A stretch of DNA of 64,000 nt from Lota lota. Taxonomy: Eukaryota > Chordata > Actinopteri > Gadiformes > Lotidae. Shown here piece by piece: positions 32,330 through 46,100 of the stretch. Within the stretch, counting starts at the first letter, position 1. Each line of letters opens with the position of its first letter. Under the pieces are notes generated by a model. That model searched no databases, had not been told where the DNA came from, and saw only the letters and a list, made by a program, of their open reading frames with translations. The stretch lies in contig JACYXH010000268.1 in the NCBI GenBank assembly GCA_026745465.1, forward strand, positions 107,593 through 171,592, read 5' to 3'. Both the position numbers and the translations under genes were made by a program.

Positions 32330-32725
32330 GGAAGACCCTAGCCACAGTCCATCTTCATTAGGAAGACCCTAGCTACGGTCTATCTTCATTAGGAAGACCC
32401 TAGCCACGGTCCATCTTCATTAGGAAGACCCTAGCTACGGTCTATCTTCATTAGGAAGACCCTAGCCACAGTCCATCTTCATTAGGAAGACCCTAGCTAC
32501 AGTCCATCTTCACCAGGAAGACCCTAGCCACGGTCCATCTTCACCTAGAAGACCCTAACCACGGTCCATCTTCACCAGGAAGACCTTAGCTACAGTCCTA
32601 TCTTCACCTGGAAGACCCTAGCCACGGCCCATCTTCACCAGGAAGACCCTAGCCACGGTCCATCTTCACCTGGAAGACCCTAGCCACGGTCCATCTTCAC
32701 CTGGATGACCCTAGCCACGGTCACC
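32330..32725. repeat. 31-bp minisatellite
   Basis: About 13 copies of GACCCTAGCCACGGTCCATC followed by TTCACCAGGAA (early copies have TTCATTAGGAA). Confidence 0.9.
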
Positions 32726-33121
32726 TGGAAGTTCACCGGCAAGTCCGACTCGGGAGAACAAACTCGGCGTACTTGATGACGGCGCCTTCCGAGCTCGTCT
32801 TGGCACTAGTCCGGTTATCTTCACCCAATTAAACGAAATATGATATAAAACAAAACCCTGCCTCTTCATTTTCATAAAAAAGATTAATGTACACAGACTA
32901 TTTATATATTTGGAGTGTTCCCAGATATGTAGCCTATATTTAAGAAGCCAGGGGCGGGGAAAAGGTTGTTGTTGTGGACGTTGGTTTAATGAATGACAAA
33001 AATTTGAAAATTAGACAAAAAGGCGAAATAAATCGATCAGAATTATAACTAAGTTATGAGTTTTCTCCTTCGTCGTTGCGAAATGCATTCTGGGATATTT
33101 GGTTGGGTTATTCTGCCCTCC

Positions 33122-33641
33122 AGTGGTTGTTTGACAACACAATCACACAGGTCATGAAGGTTATACAGGGTGTGGTTGTGTTGTGGTTGTTTGACAACAC
33201 TATCGTCACACAGGTCATGAAGGTTATACAGGGTGTGGTTGTGTTGTGGTTGTTTGACAACACAATCACACAGGTCATGAAGGTTATACAGGGTGTGGTT
33301 GTGTTGTGGTTGTTTGACAACACAATCACACAGGTCATGAAGGTTATACAGGGTGTGGTTGTGTTGTGGTTGTTTGACAACACAATCACACAGGTCATGA
33401 AGGTTATACAGGGTGTGGTTGTGTTGTGGTTGTTTGACAACACAATCACACAGGTGATGAAGGTTATACAGGGTGTGGTTGTGTTGTGGTTGTTTGACAA
33501 CACAATCACACAGGTCATGAAGGTTTTACAGGGTGTGGTTGTGTTGTGGTTGTTTGACAACACAATCACACAGGTCATGAAGGTTATACAGGGTGTGGTT
33601 GTGTTGTGGTTGTTTGACAACACAATCACACAGGTCATGAA
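33122..33641. repeat. 60-bp minisatellite, nine copies
   Basis: Nine nearly identical 60-bp units containing GGTTGTTTGACAACACAATC and CAGGTCATGAAGGTTATACA. Because 60 is a multiple of three the array is open in frames on both strands, but that is a consequence of the repeat and not evidence of a gene. Confidence 0.95.
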
Positions 33642-33756
33642 GGCTGCATTGCCGGGCCTCAAAGGTTCTTGTCAAACTAGGCTGCGCTCCAAGTATGACC
33701 AGGGAATGAATCCTTTGTCCCCGATAGCAGATAACACTTCACGCACAGGCTGCAGA

Positions 33757-33802
33757 AATGCTGCTCTCTCTGTCTCTCTATCTCTCTCTCTGTCTCTCTG
33801 TT

Positions 33803-33838
<36 letters not shown>

Positions 33839-33875
33839 TGTCTCTCTCTCTCTCTCTCTGTTTCTCTCTCTCCAC
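33757..33875. repeat. (CT)n low-complexity tract
   Basis: CTCTCTGTCTCT-type sequence of about 115 bp. Confidence 0.95.
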
Positions 33876-34033
33876 ACACTTAATGTATATAAACTAACGC
33901 CATCATTTCCACACTCCCAACAATAACCTTTTCTATTTTTCAGTCTTTTTTCTTTCCCCCCTTTTATATTTTTGCTTGTTTTGAATGTCAAGTTCTCCAA
34001 TTAAATAAATAAAACGCTTTTTTTAGTCATATC

Positions 34034-34300
34034 AAATAGAAAAAGCAATACAATTTAATAAAAAGAGGTGTGTCCTGTTTGTCCAGTTTAGTATTAATAT
34101 ATGTTATTGATTAGGAGTGACTGGGTCACATGACTTGGAAGCTATAGAAAAGAAGATGAATTCTCCATTACGTTATTCATACAAAATAGAAAAAGCAATA
34201 AAATGTAATAAAAAGAGGTGGGTCCTATTTGTCCAGTTTAGTATTAATATATGGTATTGATTAGGAGTGACTGGGTCACATGAAATGGGAGCTATTGAAG
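34034..34300. repeat. 150-bp tandem duplication
   Basis: AAATAGAAAAAGCAATA...AAAAAGAGGTG...GATTAGGAGTGACTGGGTCA occurs at 34034 and again 150 bp later with about 10% differences. Followed at 34315-34380 by TTTATCTAAATATA repeats. Confidence 0.85.
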
Positions 34301-34380
34301 AAATAAATTTCTAATCAAATATTTATCTAAAATATTTATCTAAATATATTTATCTAAATATATTTATCTAAAATATATGA

Positions 34381-35219
34381 ATACACCAATTTAGTAAAAC
34401 AAAAATGTATCATTATTTTCTCTAATATGAGCAAGTCACCACGAAGGAAATGTAAATAACGATTTTTTTGTCACTCAAACTGTAACTTCTTGACGGTCCC
34501 TAAGTGAAACCCCTCGGGTTAACTAGCGAGCGCTCGGAGGCGAGCTAACCGTCCTCTGCTGCTCGTGCGGGGGGCAACCGATGTAGAAGAAGCGGCTGGA
34601 TCCGGACTGGATGTCCGTCGAATGTCCAACTTAAAACGAACTTCCCCGCGGTTATTTCTCTGTGTGTTTTCCCCGCATAAGATGAGAGACGTTGGTATGC
34701 TTCTTAAAATGTAAACCAGTCAATATTGCTTGTTTATCGAAATAAAGATTCAACATTTATATTGGATATTTACCTGTAATATTAATATTAAGTATATGCT
34801 ACTGCTTTTTATGAAGGTAATTGAAAACATAAAAATTACAATATATCGAACTAACTACAGAATGATTGAAAACATTCAGCACAAGAAGTAGAAACACATA
34901 AACCGAATCATCCGACCTCGAGAAGCAGAAAACACTCATCGAAAACATCCTTACCAGAGCTATTTTGAGAGATTTATTTATTCATTTATTTCTCTAGCTA
35001 TTTCTCTCTAAATGGCTATGATCCTTACCATCCATGGGAAGAATAGGGAGAAGAAGAATACATAAATATAAATAAAATCGATATGCGGATATTTGCGCAT
35101 TTTGATTCTCGCGTTGACTCTGCCAGGAATATCCCCAACACGGAATCTCTCCTAACGAAGCGCTTATCTGTTCGCGTGGCCGCTGGCCTTAGTTGAAATG
35201 GTTATTATCGCTGGTCAGC
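34381..35219. other. No intact gene; probable decayed hAT interior
   Basis: Mostly AT-rich. May include the 5' portion of the decayed hAT element whose transposase is readable from about 35220, but no terminal repeat could be located. Confidence 0.35.
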
Positions 35220-36066
35220 TTGTGGCGTTCACCCTTTAAGGAGATGGGAGCTGATCATCACATCAAGCTGTGCTGTTTCACGGTGAAGCAAGGTGGTGTC
35301 ACGAAGAAAAGTCTTGTCCCGAGTTTTTGAGCTCAGAGAGCAGATAAGAATGTTTTCGGAGCAGGAGCACAAGTATGACCTCGCAGAAAGATTTAGTGAT
35401 GAGAACTTCCTGGCAAAAGTGGCCTACCTGAGTGACATATTTGGAAAGCTGAATTAACTAAATCTACAGCTTCAAGGGAAAGATAAACACCTCCCTCAGG
35501 TCACAGACAAGATCAGCTCTTTCACTCGAAAGCTTGCAATGTGGGGCAGGCGACTTGATGAAGGAAATACTGATTCATTCGAGAACCTGCAAGAATTTGT
35601 TGACACTATTGACTATGATGCCACCTCAGTTATTCCATATATTAAGGAGCATATTTCATCACTGATGGGATTCTTTAAAAAGTACTTCCCTGAAAAGTTC
35701 CCAATATGACTGGGTGAGAGATCCTTTCAATGCACCAGCTCCAACTGGTTTCAGCTCTGCAGAGGAGGACCAGTTCATTGATATGACGTCTGACTCCAAA
35801 TTGAGACTTAGGTTCACATCACAGACACTGAGTGGATTCTGGCTTGTAGAGAGGCAGTATCCACTCTTAGGGCAGAGGGCCATGGGCATTCTTCTTCCTT
35901 TTGCAACATCTTATCTTTGTGAGACTGGCTTCTCTGCTGTTGCTGCACTGAAGACCAAGTACAGGTCCCAGCTAAACATTGAGCAGGAGTTGAGAGTTGC
36001 AGTATCATGCTTCAAACCCCACTTCGAAAAGCTGTGCACTGCGAAACGTGCTCATTGTAGCCATTA
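35220..36066 (+). pseudogene. C-terminal half of a hAT transposase (ZBED5/SCAND3-like)
   Basis: Broken reading frames encode, in order, KSLVPSF, FELREQIRMFSEQEH-like sequence, LAKVAYLSDIFGKLN, LNLQLQGKDK, FENLQEF, IKEHISSLMGFFKKYFP, then an open stretch from 35714: GFSSAEEDQFIDMTSDSKL, LPFATSYLCETGFSAVAALK (the hAT C-terminal dimerisation motif) and KTKYRSQLNIE, ending at TAA 36064-36066. At least three stop codons or shifts interrupt it. GGGGGCGTAACAGAAAATAA...GAGAAGCACT near 36486-36518 looks like the hAT 3' terminal region. It is the same broad family as the deletion derivative at 30838. Confidence 0.8.
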
Positions 36067-36970
36067 ATCCTGACTTCCTCAGCACAAATTGTTTTATTCA
36101 TTTTTGTTTTATAGGTCAAAGTGTTTCATATATTGTGCTCCTGAGTTAATGTTGCTGATCAATTTGAATTTATTATTTATTGATTATATTTTATTATTTT
36201 TTTCAGTATCAAATGGTCAAAAATGTTTAAATAAGGATTTATTTATTTTTATTTCAGGCAAATTAATGCACTTTAAGTCTTTTCAGTTACAGACTAAAAA
36301 ACATGGTTAATAAAGTTATTCTTTGTTGTAAGTTGATCTATATTTCTCTTTTTTATTTTCTTTAATGTTAATAAGGATACAATGTTATGCAGAGGTGTAC
36401 TTATAACAATTTTATAGACAAATGATACTATTTACAGTCGCGGCGGAGAGTTGGGGGGGGCGCGAAATGTTGACTTCTTCCTAGGGGGGGGCGTAACAGA
36501 AAATAATTGAGAAGCACTCTCTTAAAGAATCACTTCAGGCACCGCAGTGCTTCTTTTGTTGAGGCGCGGGGTCTCCAACTAAACTTTCATGTTGACTACT
36601 TGCATTCGATTTATTTGGGGTAGATCCACAAATCTTGACTAAGGATGTAGGAGTGGCTGACATTTAATAATCTGTAGTGAAATTTGTTTCGAATTTGTTA
36701 TGTAGATGAAGTAATGCAGATCCAAAGTGCTTAAGAACTACCACATTCTCAGATGCAAGGGTTTTTTAGTAAACATGTGCAACATTGACAATAATTTTCT
36801 ATTGCTGTTCCCTTAATTTGTGGAGACTGGCGTTTGTTACTTATGTAAGACTAAAAAGGTTTTTAGTAATCGATTTCCTTGTTAGGTTCAACATAAACGA
36901 GACATTTGTAATAGCTGAAAAATGTATTATAAAATGAACACGTATGGACGGGATCAGTGGCATGCAAACA
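36067..36970. other. hAT 3' end and unannotated sequence
   Basis: 36067-36520 is the AT-rich tail and terminal region of the hAT relic. 36521-36970 shows nothing recognisable. Confidence 0.4.
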
Positions 36971-37104
<134 letters not shown>

Positions 37105-37143
37105 AGAGAAGACCCGAAGAGAAGGAGGACAGCAGTAGAGGCT

Positions 37144-40100
37144 TCATGAAAGCACCGCAGCATGAATAGCCTTCACGATTCTGGTCAGGTAGTTTTTGCC
37201 TGGAGATACTGACACCATAATTTCGTCAATGCGGTGCGCACTGCAAATAAAAGAACACATGTCAAAATGTAGATTTATGTACAATATACTGATTTGTTTA
37301 TTGAGGACAGGACAATGTGACAGTCAAGACAGTGGGTTGAAAGAGGGATGGAATGACACGTACACACTACAATTATGTGGTTTGAGTGAATACCTGCATT
37401 CATTTTGTAAAGGCAGTAAGCCACGTAAAACACATTGACATATACACAAATCAAATGATGCAATCTAATAAGGATCAAATTCCAGAAGAAAACATAAATC
37501 CAACTCACGTAGTCGATCCAATATGCTTTTTGAAGTCCTGCAATTGGAGCGGACAACAGGGGTAAGCCATAGTGACCGCCAGTGACAGCTCAAACTTAGC
37601 CATGGCCTCAAGGCTGCTGAAGACGATGTGAACGCTAGAGGGGGAAAGACAGGAGAGGGGACATGTGGCTTGCTGTTTGACAGGTGGATGGACAGCCTTC
37701 CCTTTGCATGCAAGGGAACTGGACAGTTCCCTTACAAGCAAACAAGGCCAAGACACTATGTATTTGGCAATGTAAACGGTTAATGACAACATATAGTACT
37801 TTATTATAGTACACTATAGTAAATACGTTTCTGGGTCCATAGCTTGGAGTCGACGGCTTAGAGAAATCAGTTAGGGGTAGATCATTTTAGCCCGGGAACC
37901 AGACGATTCTGCACACTCATGTTTTATTTGCTCTAGCATATGCGTTCGGCGCCCCTTCCCTTTAGACAGATTTCCAGCAGACCTGGCCCGGGTCGTGCCA
38001 ATGCCAAATGTTGATATAATATAATATGGGGGTATGTTTGTTTAATATGAAGACTTTACAGAGCAGTGCCCTATAAGAGCGCCTTTGAGGCATTTTCATA
38101 AACAACCAAGATGGCTACCGCTAATCTGTCACACATTGCATGCTCTGATTGGTTGTAGGTCTATCCAATTACATCCAGAGACACTTTGGTCTGCGCCCGT
38201 TGATAACGACCCTTGGCAATCGAAAATGAACAGAGGTTCCAGAAATTTCCATTTGCGAATTGGTTGGCCGATGTCACGCCAAGATAATGTGGTAATAACG
38301 GCAAACATCGAAAGTATCTAGGAGTACGCTTATGACACCTGGATGAACGCACCCACGCTTAAGTAATTCTTGCAATGGAAGGTGATAAATCAACAAACCA
38401 GCGGCAATGTATACCATATGTGCTTGTGACAAAAGGAGAGTTTCTCTTTATTCTTCCACTGAAAAAGGAGGAGAAGAGCGGTTACCGCATGTCCAAACAG
38501 CGCATGTCCAGGATGTTGAACCTCAAGGCGCCCAAGGTCTTCAGGAGCCGCACCTCGTCGCCCAGCAGCCGGCAGCGACTCACCACCAGGCTCACGTCGT
38601 GCAGCAGCTGGGGGAGCAGCAACATGAGAAGAGAAATATCCATCCTCAAAATAGATCTATTTTTAAATAGGCTTTCTGAGGGCTTACCTTAGGGACCGAT
38701 CGGTTGCTGGGATATTCTTCCACCCAATCGCTTCGTCCCTTGGTGAACTCTGACAGGAGTGTGTGAACAAGACGGGCGTGGCACTCAGATTTCTCCTCTA
38801 GTTTGGACCGAAACAAAAAACCATGAATAAATAATACAAGACTGGAAGATATAGTCTATATACCGGAATGGGTTTTTATAGATATACATTTTGTGTCCAT
38901 ATTTATTTTTCAGTTTTCATTGTAAAGTCATCTGTGATATTTATTGTTTACAGCATTCAGCAAAAATAACATTAAGAAAAACTCACACACACGATCATTA
39001 TGTCTGATCAACAAAATCACACGTAAAACATAATTTTCCTTCACCCTCACCATCTAATTCCAGCTTGAAATTGATGTCCAAGATTTTCCTCTCATTGACT
39101 TCATCGGGTCCTTCACCTGATAAAGAGAAATATTTTGCCTTTACATTTGAGTAGAAACAGACTTTTGATGCAAAGTGACGGACCGCGATAATAGGGTTTT
39201 TCCTGCCGGACATCACCAACAACTTGACTTCCTTACCGGCACCCGTATCAAACACCACCTCTAAATGCATGGATTCATAGAGGAAGGAGTAGACATCACA
39301 GTTGGCCCTTTTCTCTGCTACTTTCCACTCATTCAGCCTGCATGGGGGTTGGTCAGCATGAGAAACACACGGTTAGAAAAAGGGAGTGAGTGAAAGAATG
39401 AATGAGTTTGCGTGTGCGCATATGAATGAATCCATGAATGAGTGAATGCATGAATAAATGAATGTATGTATGCTGACCTGTGCAGCATTATGATATGGTT
39501 ATTCAAATCCTGAACCTCCGTTTGAAGCCTTTTCACTTGGTCCGTGTTGCACTTCTTCTGCATTTCCATTTCACACATTTGTCTGAGGCAAACACAAGCA
39601 GGCATTATTTACATTTAGATAGCAATACATCAGATAGAAATAGACAGAAATGGATAGAGATAGACAGCTCGTAGGTCTCTCTTGCAAAAGAGGTACCTAA
39701 CCTCAATCAGAGATATACTGAATAAATAAAGGTTCAATCAAATAAACAAATAGCTGATATAACCATAGAACACCTAAACTGGTCGAGAACACAATATAGT
39801 CTTTTTGATAAAGGATAATTGTTGCCTTTTCGTAGGATTAAAGGCTTTAATGAATGCAGGGATTAACAACGTGATTAATATGCGACATCACATTACATTC
39901 AACATTACCTTTCCTTATCGGCCAACTCCATTGTCACATTCTCCAATCCTGCAAATAGAAGGGGAATATTTGTTTCTATTCTTGATGTAAATAAATAATT
40001 CACGTCATCTTTTGATATCTTTACATTTAATTTACCCAGTAGACTTGACTTTAAAGGGTTAGGGTTAGGGTTAACCCTAACCCATCTTTTGATATCTTTA

Positions 40101-43100
40101 CATTTAATTTACCCAGTAGACTTGACTTTAAAGGGTTAGGGTTAGGGTTAACCCTAACCCATCTTTTGATATCTTTACATTTAATTTACCCAGTAGACTT
40201 GACTTTAAAGGGTTAGGGTTAACCCTAACCCATCTTTTGATATCTTTACATTTAATTTACCCAGTAGACTTGACTTTAAAGGGTTAGGGTTAACCCTAAC
40301 CCATCTTTTGATATCTTTACATTTAATATACCCAGTAGACTTGACTTTAAAGGGTTAGGGTTAACCCTAACCCATCTTTTGATATCTTTACATTTAATTT
40401 ACCCAGTAGACTTGACTTTAAAGGGTTAGGGTTAGGGTTAACCCTAACCCATCTTTTGATATCTTTACATTTAATTTACCCAGTAGACTTGACTTTAAAG
40501 GGTTAACCCTAACACATCTTTTGATATCTTTACATTTAATTTACCCAGTAGACTTGACTTTAAAGTCGGTTTGCTGTCATCCAAACCGTTTCCTTCAACT
40601 GCTGCAAGTTCTGGGAGACAACAATAACCAAGTTAACCATGACAACATTGACTTGAATGGCTGACGTTGTGCTCATGTATGTACTGTGCATTTCCTTCAG
40701 TGTCTCGTTACCAGTTTCTAGATCCTGGATGCAGTTGTCCAAACCTTTTAGCATCTCATCTGCTTCCTCCATCTTCCCTCGCAACTTCTGCTGTTCCTCC
40801 TAAGAAGAAAGAAAGTAACAAATACATTTCAACCTTTTGGTTTTGTTTGAGCTGTGAAAATATAGTAAAAAGGGCCACAGAGGACAGGACCAGAGGAATG
40901 GCCTCCCCTTACCAGATTAGCCTGTTGGAGATTTGAATATAGAGCCTCTTTCATTTCATGCGACTGAGCCTTGCTTCTTTTCTGGAAAAAGTTACTTCTC
41001 TCCTTCATCTTTGAACCAAATTCTTTAAGCTGAGGATAGACAAGTATACATTAGATTCACACCATAGTTATTACATTACATAAAATACATATTTGTCCTT
41101 ATTCTCACTTCAACTACCCACTTGCCTGTCAAGAAAAACACTTCTGATATATAACTTTGCTGCACCGACCATTCCATTTGAATCGACCGGTGTACTAGAG
41201 GATTAATGCGTAGTAATAATAATAATTTACCAAGTCACACACATTCCTACAGTCCAAGTTAGTCTGTTTCAGTTGCTGCATTTCTAGATACTTGGAAAAA
41301 CAATCACAGCAATTTTGCTCTCATTAGAAGATGTTAATTAGTAGAAGAGAAATATAAAGCAAGTACTTGGTCCTCTGAAAAACATTTCAACTCTTCCCAG
41401 AGAGGTTTGTTGACACTGTGTAGAGGTCTCGCTTGGTCCTTCATTCGAGCCTTTAACCTGGGCACACAGAAAACCCAAAACGTACATCAGAACGTATTCG
41501 CTGGAATTCCTTCCAGCTCGGTAACAAAGTGCAAGATTAAACCCACCCCTCCACGTTCTCTGCAAGCTTCTTGTGTTCCACCTCGTACACTCTCTGTTTG
41601 GGATGGTTAATGTGCCGGTTTTTCAGCAGGTCCTCTGGCGTGTGACCCAGACGTGATGTAAGCTGCAAATGAGTGGGTCAAAACGTTTTGTTAATAGCCA
41701 TTAGCGTATTAATATGGGTCATTATCCGATGGGTAGAAATTAGTATTACCTTGCCCGGAAGAATGCTCTGTCGAGGATTGTGAATGACAAAATCGACGTT
41801 TAAGAGTTGAAAGAACTCCAACACTGTTGTTCTTTCATCAATGTTCTAGAATTTAAGGAGAGAAAATCATTAAATAACTACCGAAAGAAGAAATGGCTTC
41901 GCTTTTTTCTGTACATTGTAGATATACCTTCTGAACATCATTGGTATTGTCTTCAAGCTGGGATTCAAACAAGCTTTGTTTAAGAGCTGGAGAAAAAAAA
42001 AAGACTCAAAACACAACATCGAAAAGGGATGAAACGAGTGTGAGAGAGACAAGGCTAACCAGACAGTCAACTAGAATCACTTTAGTGTTTAAGTAAGAAC
42101 TTACTTGATTCAAATGTCGTTTCAGATCTGAGATGGGCTGTTTTGGTACTGTTAGATACATCTATAGCCTGTGTCATGACTGCTGGAGCCAAAGGAAATG
42201 TGCCAATACACTTTCCTTTCTCTGGGGACTGGTTTGGCTGGGGAAACCACATAAAAATAGGGATGCATAGGTCAATAAAGCCCATTACAAAAACACAAAT
42301 ATATGCAGACTATTTACTTCACCTACCATTTCTATGTTGTTCAAAGAGATCCTACTCCTTTTTTCTCTCGCTATCATGTCTTTGCCATCTACTGGTGAAG
42401 GTCTCTTGCCGCGGGAGTCACAGGGATGCCCAGGCGACAGCTCCCACACTTCTTCCTCCGACGTACCTTGCACCTCACGCTCATGAAGTGAACTATCCTC
42501 TTCATTGGTGGACTGTGGATTCTCAGTGACCATGGACAAATCCTCATCACTGCTGATGTTAGGAAGAACTTCATCGACAATGTCGTCAATCATGCTGCTG
42601 CTCAGCTGATGTGTGATTACTTCATTTCCGTGTTCTTCCACAGACGTCCTGCAACTGCTGCTTACCTTGTTTGGGTCAGCTGGGAGTTTGGGCAAACATT
42701 TTTCGAATGACATTCTGGATGTCAGGCTTTTTCTATTCAAATTTATAGGAGCAGTTACACAGGGTCGGTACGCTTCAGCAGACTGTTCTGGTTGTGTATA
42801 GTTTGCGTTGTCTGCCATCTGTGTTTCAGGATTATGTGGAGCAGTTACACAGGGTCGGTACGCTTCAGCAGACTGTTCTGGTTGTGCATAGTTTGCGTTG
42901 TCTGCCGTCTGTGTTTCAGGATTATGTGGAGCAGCTACACAGGGTCGGTACGCTTCAGCAGACTGTTCTGGTTGTGTATAGTTTGCGTTGTCTGTCGTCT
43001 GTGTTTCAGGATTATGTGGAGCAGTTACACAGGGTTGGTACGCTTCAGCAGACTGTTCTGGTTGTGTATAGTTTGCGTTGTCTGTCATCTGTGTTTCAGG

Positions 43101-46100
43101 ATTATGTTGTGGAGCAGTTACACAGGGTTGGTACGCTTCAGCAGACTGTTCTGGTTGTGTATAGTTTGCGTTGTCTGTCGTCTGTGTTTCAGGATTATGT
43201 TGTGGAGCAGTCAGAAGCTGGGTTTTATCAGAGATTCCGTCTGAGGCTGATTTGGGTTGACACAAGGGTGCGTCGCAATAGTCTACTGCAAACTTCTCTG
43301 TGGGTTCATTAAACAGGTGGCGCATGCGCCTTAATTTAAATTGTAGATCCGCCAATCTCATTTGTCTAGACTTGGTAGAAGATGTTTTATCAACTGCAGC
43401 TTTAATGCATGGGGCGCTTTCTAATCCACACGACAAAGAACCGTTTTCTTGTCTTGGGTCAGAACCATTCTTGCTTTGCATTGCTGCTGATTCAGATGAT
43501 GCCCCAAATGCATTTGTATTTCCCAAATTTGTATTTCCCATATTTCCCAAATCAAGATTCCTTGCTTCCATGACCCCAGTGTGACACCTTGTGAAGTCCG
43601 TATCATGTTCAAAGTCTGCACTGGTTTTGCAGGGAGTTGTAATAGAAGACCGACTTATTTCCTGTTGCTTTGTCAACGTAGTCACAGCAGGGCGGATTCT
43701 GGAGTCAATAGCAAAAGTCGGACTTCTTGCCATGTCCATGTCATCAGATTCAGATGAATTGTGGTTGGCATATTCTTCAAGACGCAACATATGCTGCACA
43801 TTTTTATTTTGCGAGATCAGGCTGTTCCCCATTTTAAGAGACGGTGCTCCTAACCTAAATTTTCTCGGATCAGCACCTGATATTTTGGTCATAGACTCGT
43901 CGTTGGGATTGGATAAAGAACAATTCAGAGCTTCAAAGCACTGTTGTCGACCATCCCGCTTCACAGGTTCCCTGTGCTCAGAACGCCGGTACAAATCCAG
44001 AGTTGGAAAGAGACCTTGAAGAGAGTCGGCAGCTGTCGCATTCTCCACGATATGTCCAGTGAAGACGTCTGTCATCTCCCTTTCTTGAGTGTCTTCTGAA
44101 GGTACTACACCTCTATTAGAAGATTCCCCAATCTTTACAGTCTTCTGTGGCAAATTCTCCCTCCTTGTTGTCATAAAGGTTGGTGCCTGATTTTTCTTGT
44201 CATGAGGCCTCATTAGAGCATTTTGTTCCACGTTGTGCAGCATAGAGTTGTCCTTGGACACAGTTGTCTTAGATAAGCTGACTCGTTTTTCAAATTCAGG
44301 ATCAATACGGTGCACTGATGAGGACGTGATTTTAGGCAAAATGCACGGCTCAGGTTTCTCCCTGTCCATGGAAAATAAGAAATCCATGTTCGCACAGGTA
44401 GAGCGCATCTCACCATCTTCATCGGGCAAGTCTGAATCCTTGCTAATGAACACACTGTGACTCTGTGTAACATCCATAGCTGCATCATCAGCAGACAACA
44501 TAATCGTCTTCTCTCCATAGAGATCTTCTGCATCATTGCAGACCATAAATCCCTCCTGAGGGAAAAATCAACATTAGATCCATGTAATACATAGATGTTG
44601 TTCATACTTTGGATTAAGAGTAGTGAAATGTGGATATTACATCACAAAGAAACTGAAAAATGTAAACCTCACCTTTCTTTGTTGAGAAGTTTGCAAAGGA
44701 GCGTACAACAAGTTCTCCGTGTCTAAAATGTACCGTTTGGATTGAGAAAAGGACCACATTAACAGCACTGTTTCAAAGATGTATTAATCATTGCAAGTAA
44801 AAGCAATTTCACTCAATTTGGCTACCTACCAGTGATTGGTTGTTTCCCCTTTTCAATGACACCTATAGGGTTTCTTTAAATGGATAACATGGGAGAAAGC
44901 ACAAAAATGTGTTAATGCAATAGAATGGTTTTGTTAACAGTTGATGTGACATCATCTGACACGTACTTTAGTAGGCAGAAGTCAACTTACCTGTTATCAG
45001 GAGTATTTGCAGCTATGAAAAGAAGATAGGCGAAATTAAGGAATAAGTTCAATTAAGATATAACAGCCCAGCTCATGGTCTAAATCATTCTTTACATATA
45101 TTCTGCAATGGGAGAGAGCAAACAGTAGGCCTCAATGACAAATGTATCTTAGCTAACACTCTCTAAAAAAAAAAGAAAACGCACACACGGTGTAACAGTT
45201 CCTTATACGCTATTGTGGTCACGGTTTTCGGACCGGCAACTATATGTATTTGTTTTAAACTCAGGGCAGGTTCGATAATAAATGTAGAGATATTTAATTT
45301 GTCTATATTTCTTTACCTATATAAACCTAGGGTAGGCTAATGATAGCATCAAATGCTCTGTTCCTTGTCTATGCCCTAACATGAATGTCCGCCCAAATGA
45401 AATGAAAAGAGTATACGTGATAATGTGAGTTAGCTGTCCCATAACTTATGCCGTCCATGCAGTTGCGATGGTGAGTGAATGCACACTATATCAGTTATGT
45501 TTCACCGCCATCCGGTGAAACATAACTGCCATCCATAACCGCCATTCACATGATTTTGTCCAGCTCAAGTTATGTTGTAACAGTATATTCAGTACGCTAT
45601 TTATAGGCTACTATTGTGTATCTTTACTTTAAAAATGAATTTCTATACATCGTAAATTTAACCATGTATTTAAATCATGTGTCTTCAATTATAGAATATG
45701 GCTACTAACACTAAACAAGCCAAACAGCAAGCAAACACTTCCAAGCCTTTAGTGATTCCCTTGTATTGGCCTGATTTGGTTGAAGGTTAAAGAGAGAGTT
45801 AGCTAGTTAGTTGCTGTTTCGGTTTAGCCCCCACCGGTTTCACTCCCGTCACACTGGCCAAAGTTGCATTTTGATGGTGCTGCCATAAATGGCTCAACAT
45901 GCTCCCGCTAGTATAATGTGCATCAAGGATATGGTCATCTATCTCTATATATTATATAAACACACACACACAAGATCCCTTCAACCGGGATATGCAAATT
46001 AAATCATAATAAATACTTACCGCTTTGGTCTTGTAGAGGACCTCGGACCGGCAAGCCATTGATCTTATCCCTAATAAAAGAAGATGAAAATTAAACATGA

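Noticed and set aside
32330-33641. Regularly spaced repeats resembling a CRISPR array
   Set aside because: Units are contiguous minisatellites without unique spacers and the genome is eukaryotic.
33076-33897. 273-codon open frame across the 60-bp repeats
   Set aside because: It is explained entirely by a tandem unit divisible by three followed by a CT microsatellite. There are no domain or splice signals.
40560-40620. Possible extra knl1 exon (NLQQLKETVWMTANRL) after acceptor TCTCCCAG
   Set aside because: It runs into a stop with no usable donor. Splicing exon 40712-40799 directly to 39909-39948 is in phase and gives a better protein (DLETGLENVTMELADKE).
42792-43312. Plus-strand open frames opposite the knl1 repeats
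   Set aside because: Mirror of an in-frame 90-nt repeat. The minus-strand frame is supported by 24 phase-consistent exons.
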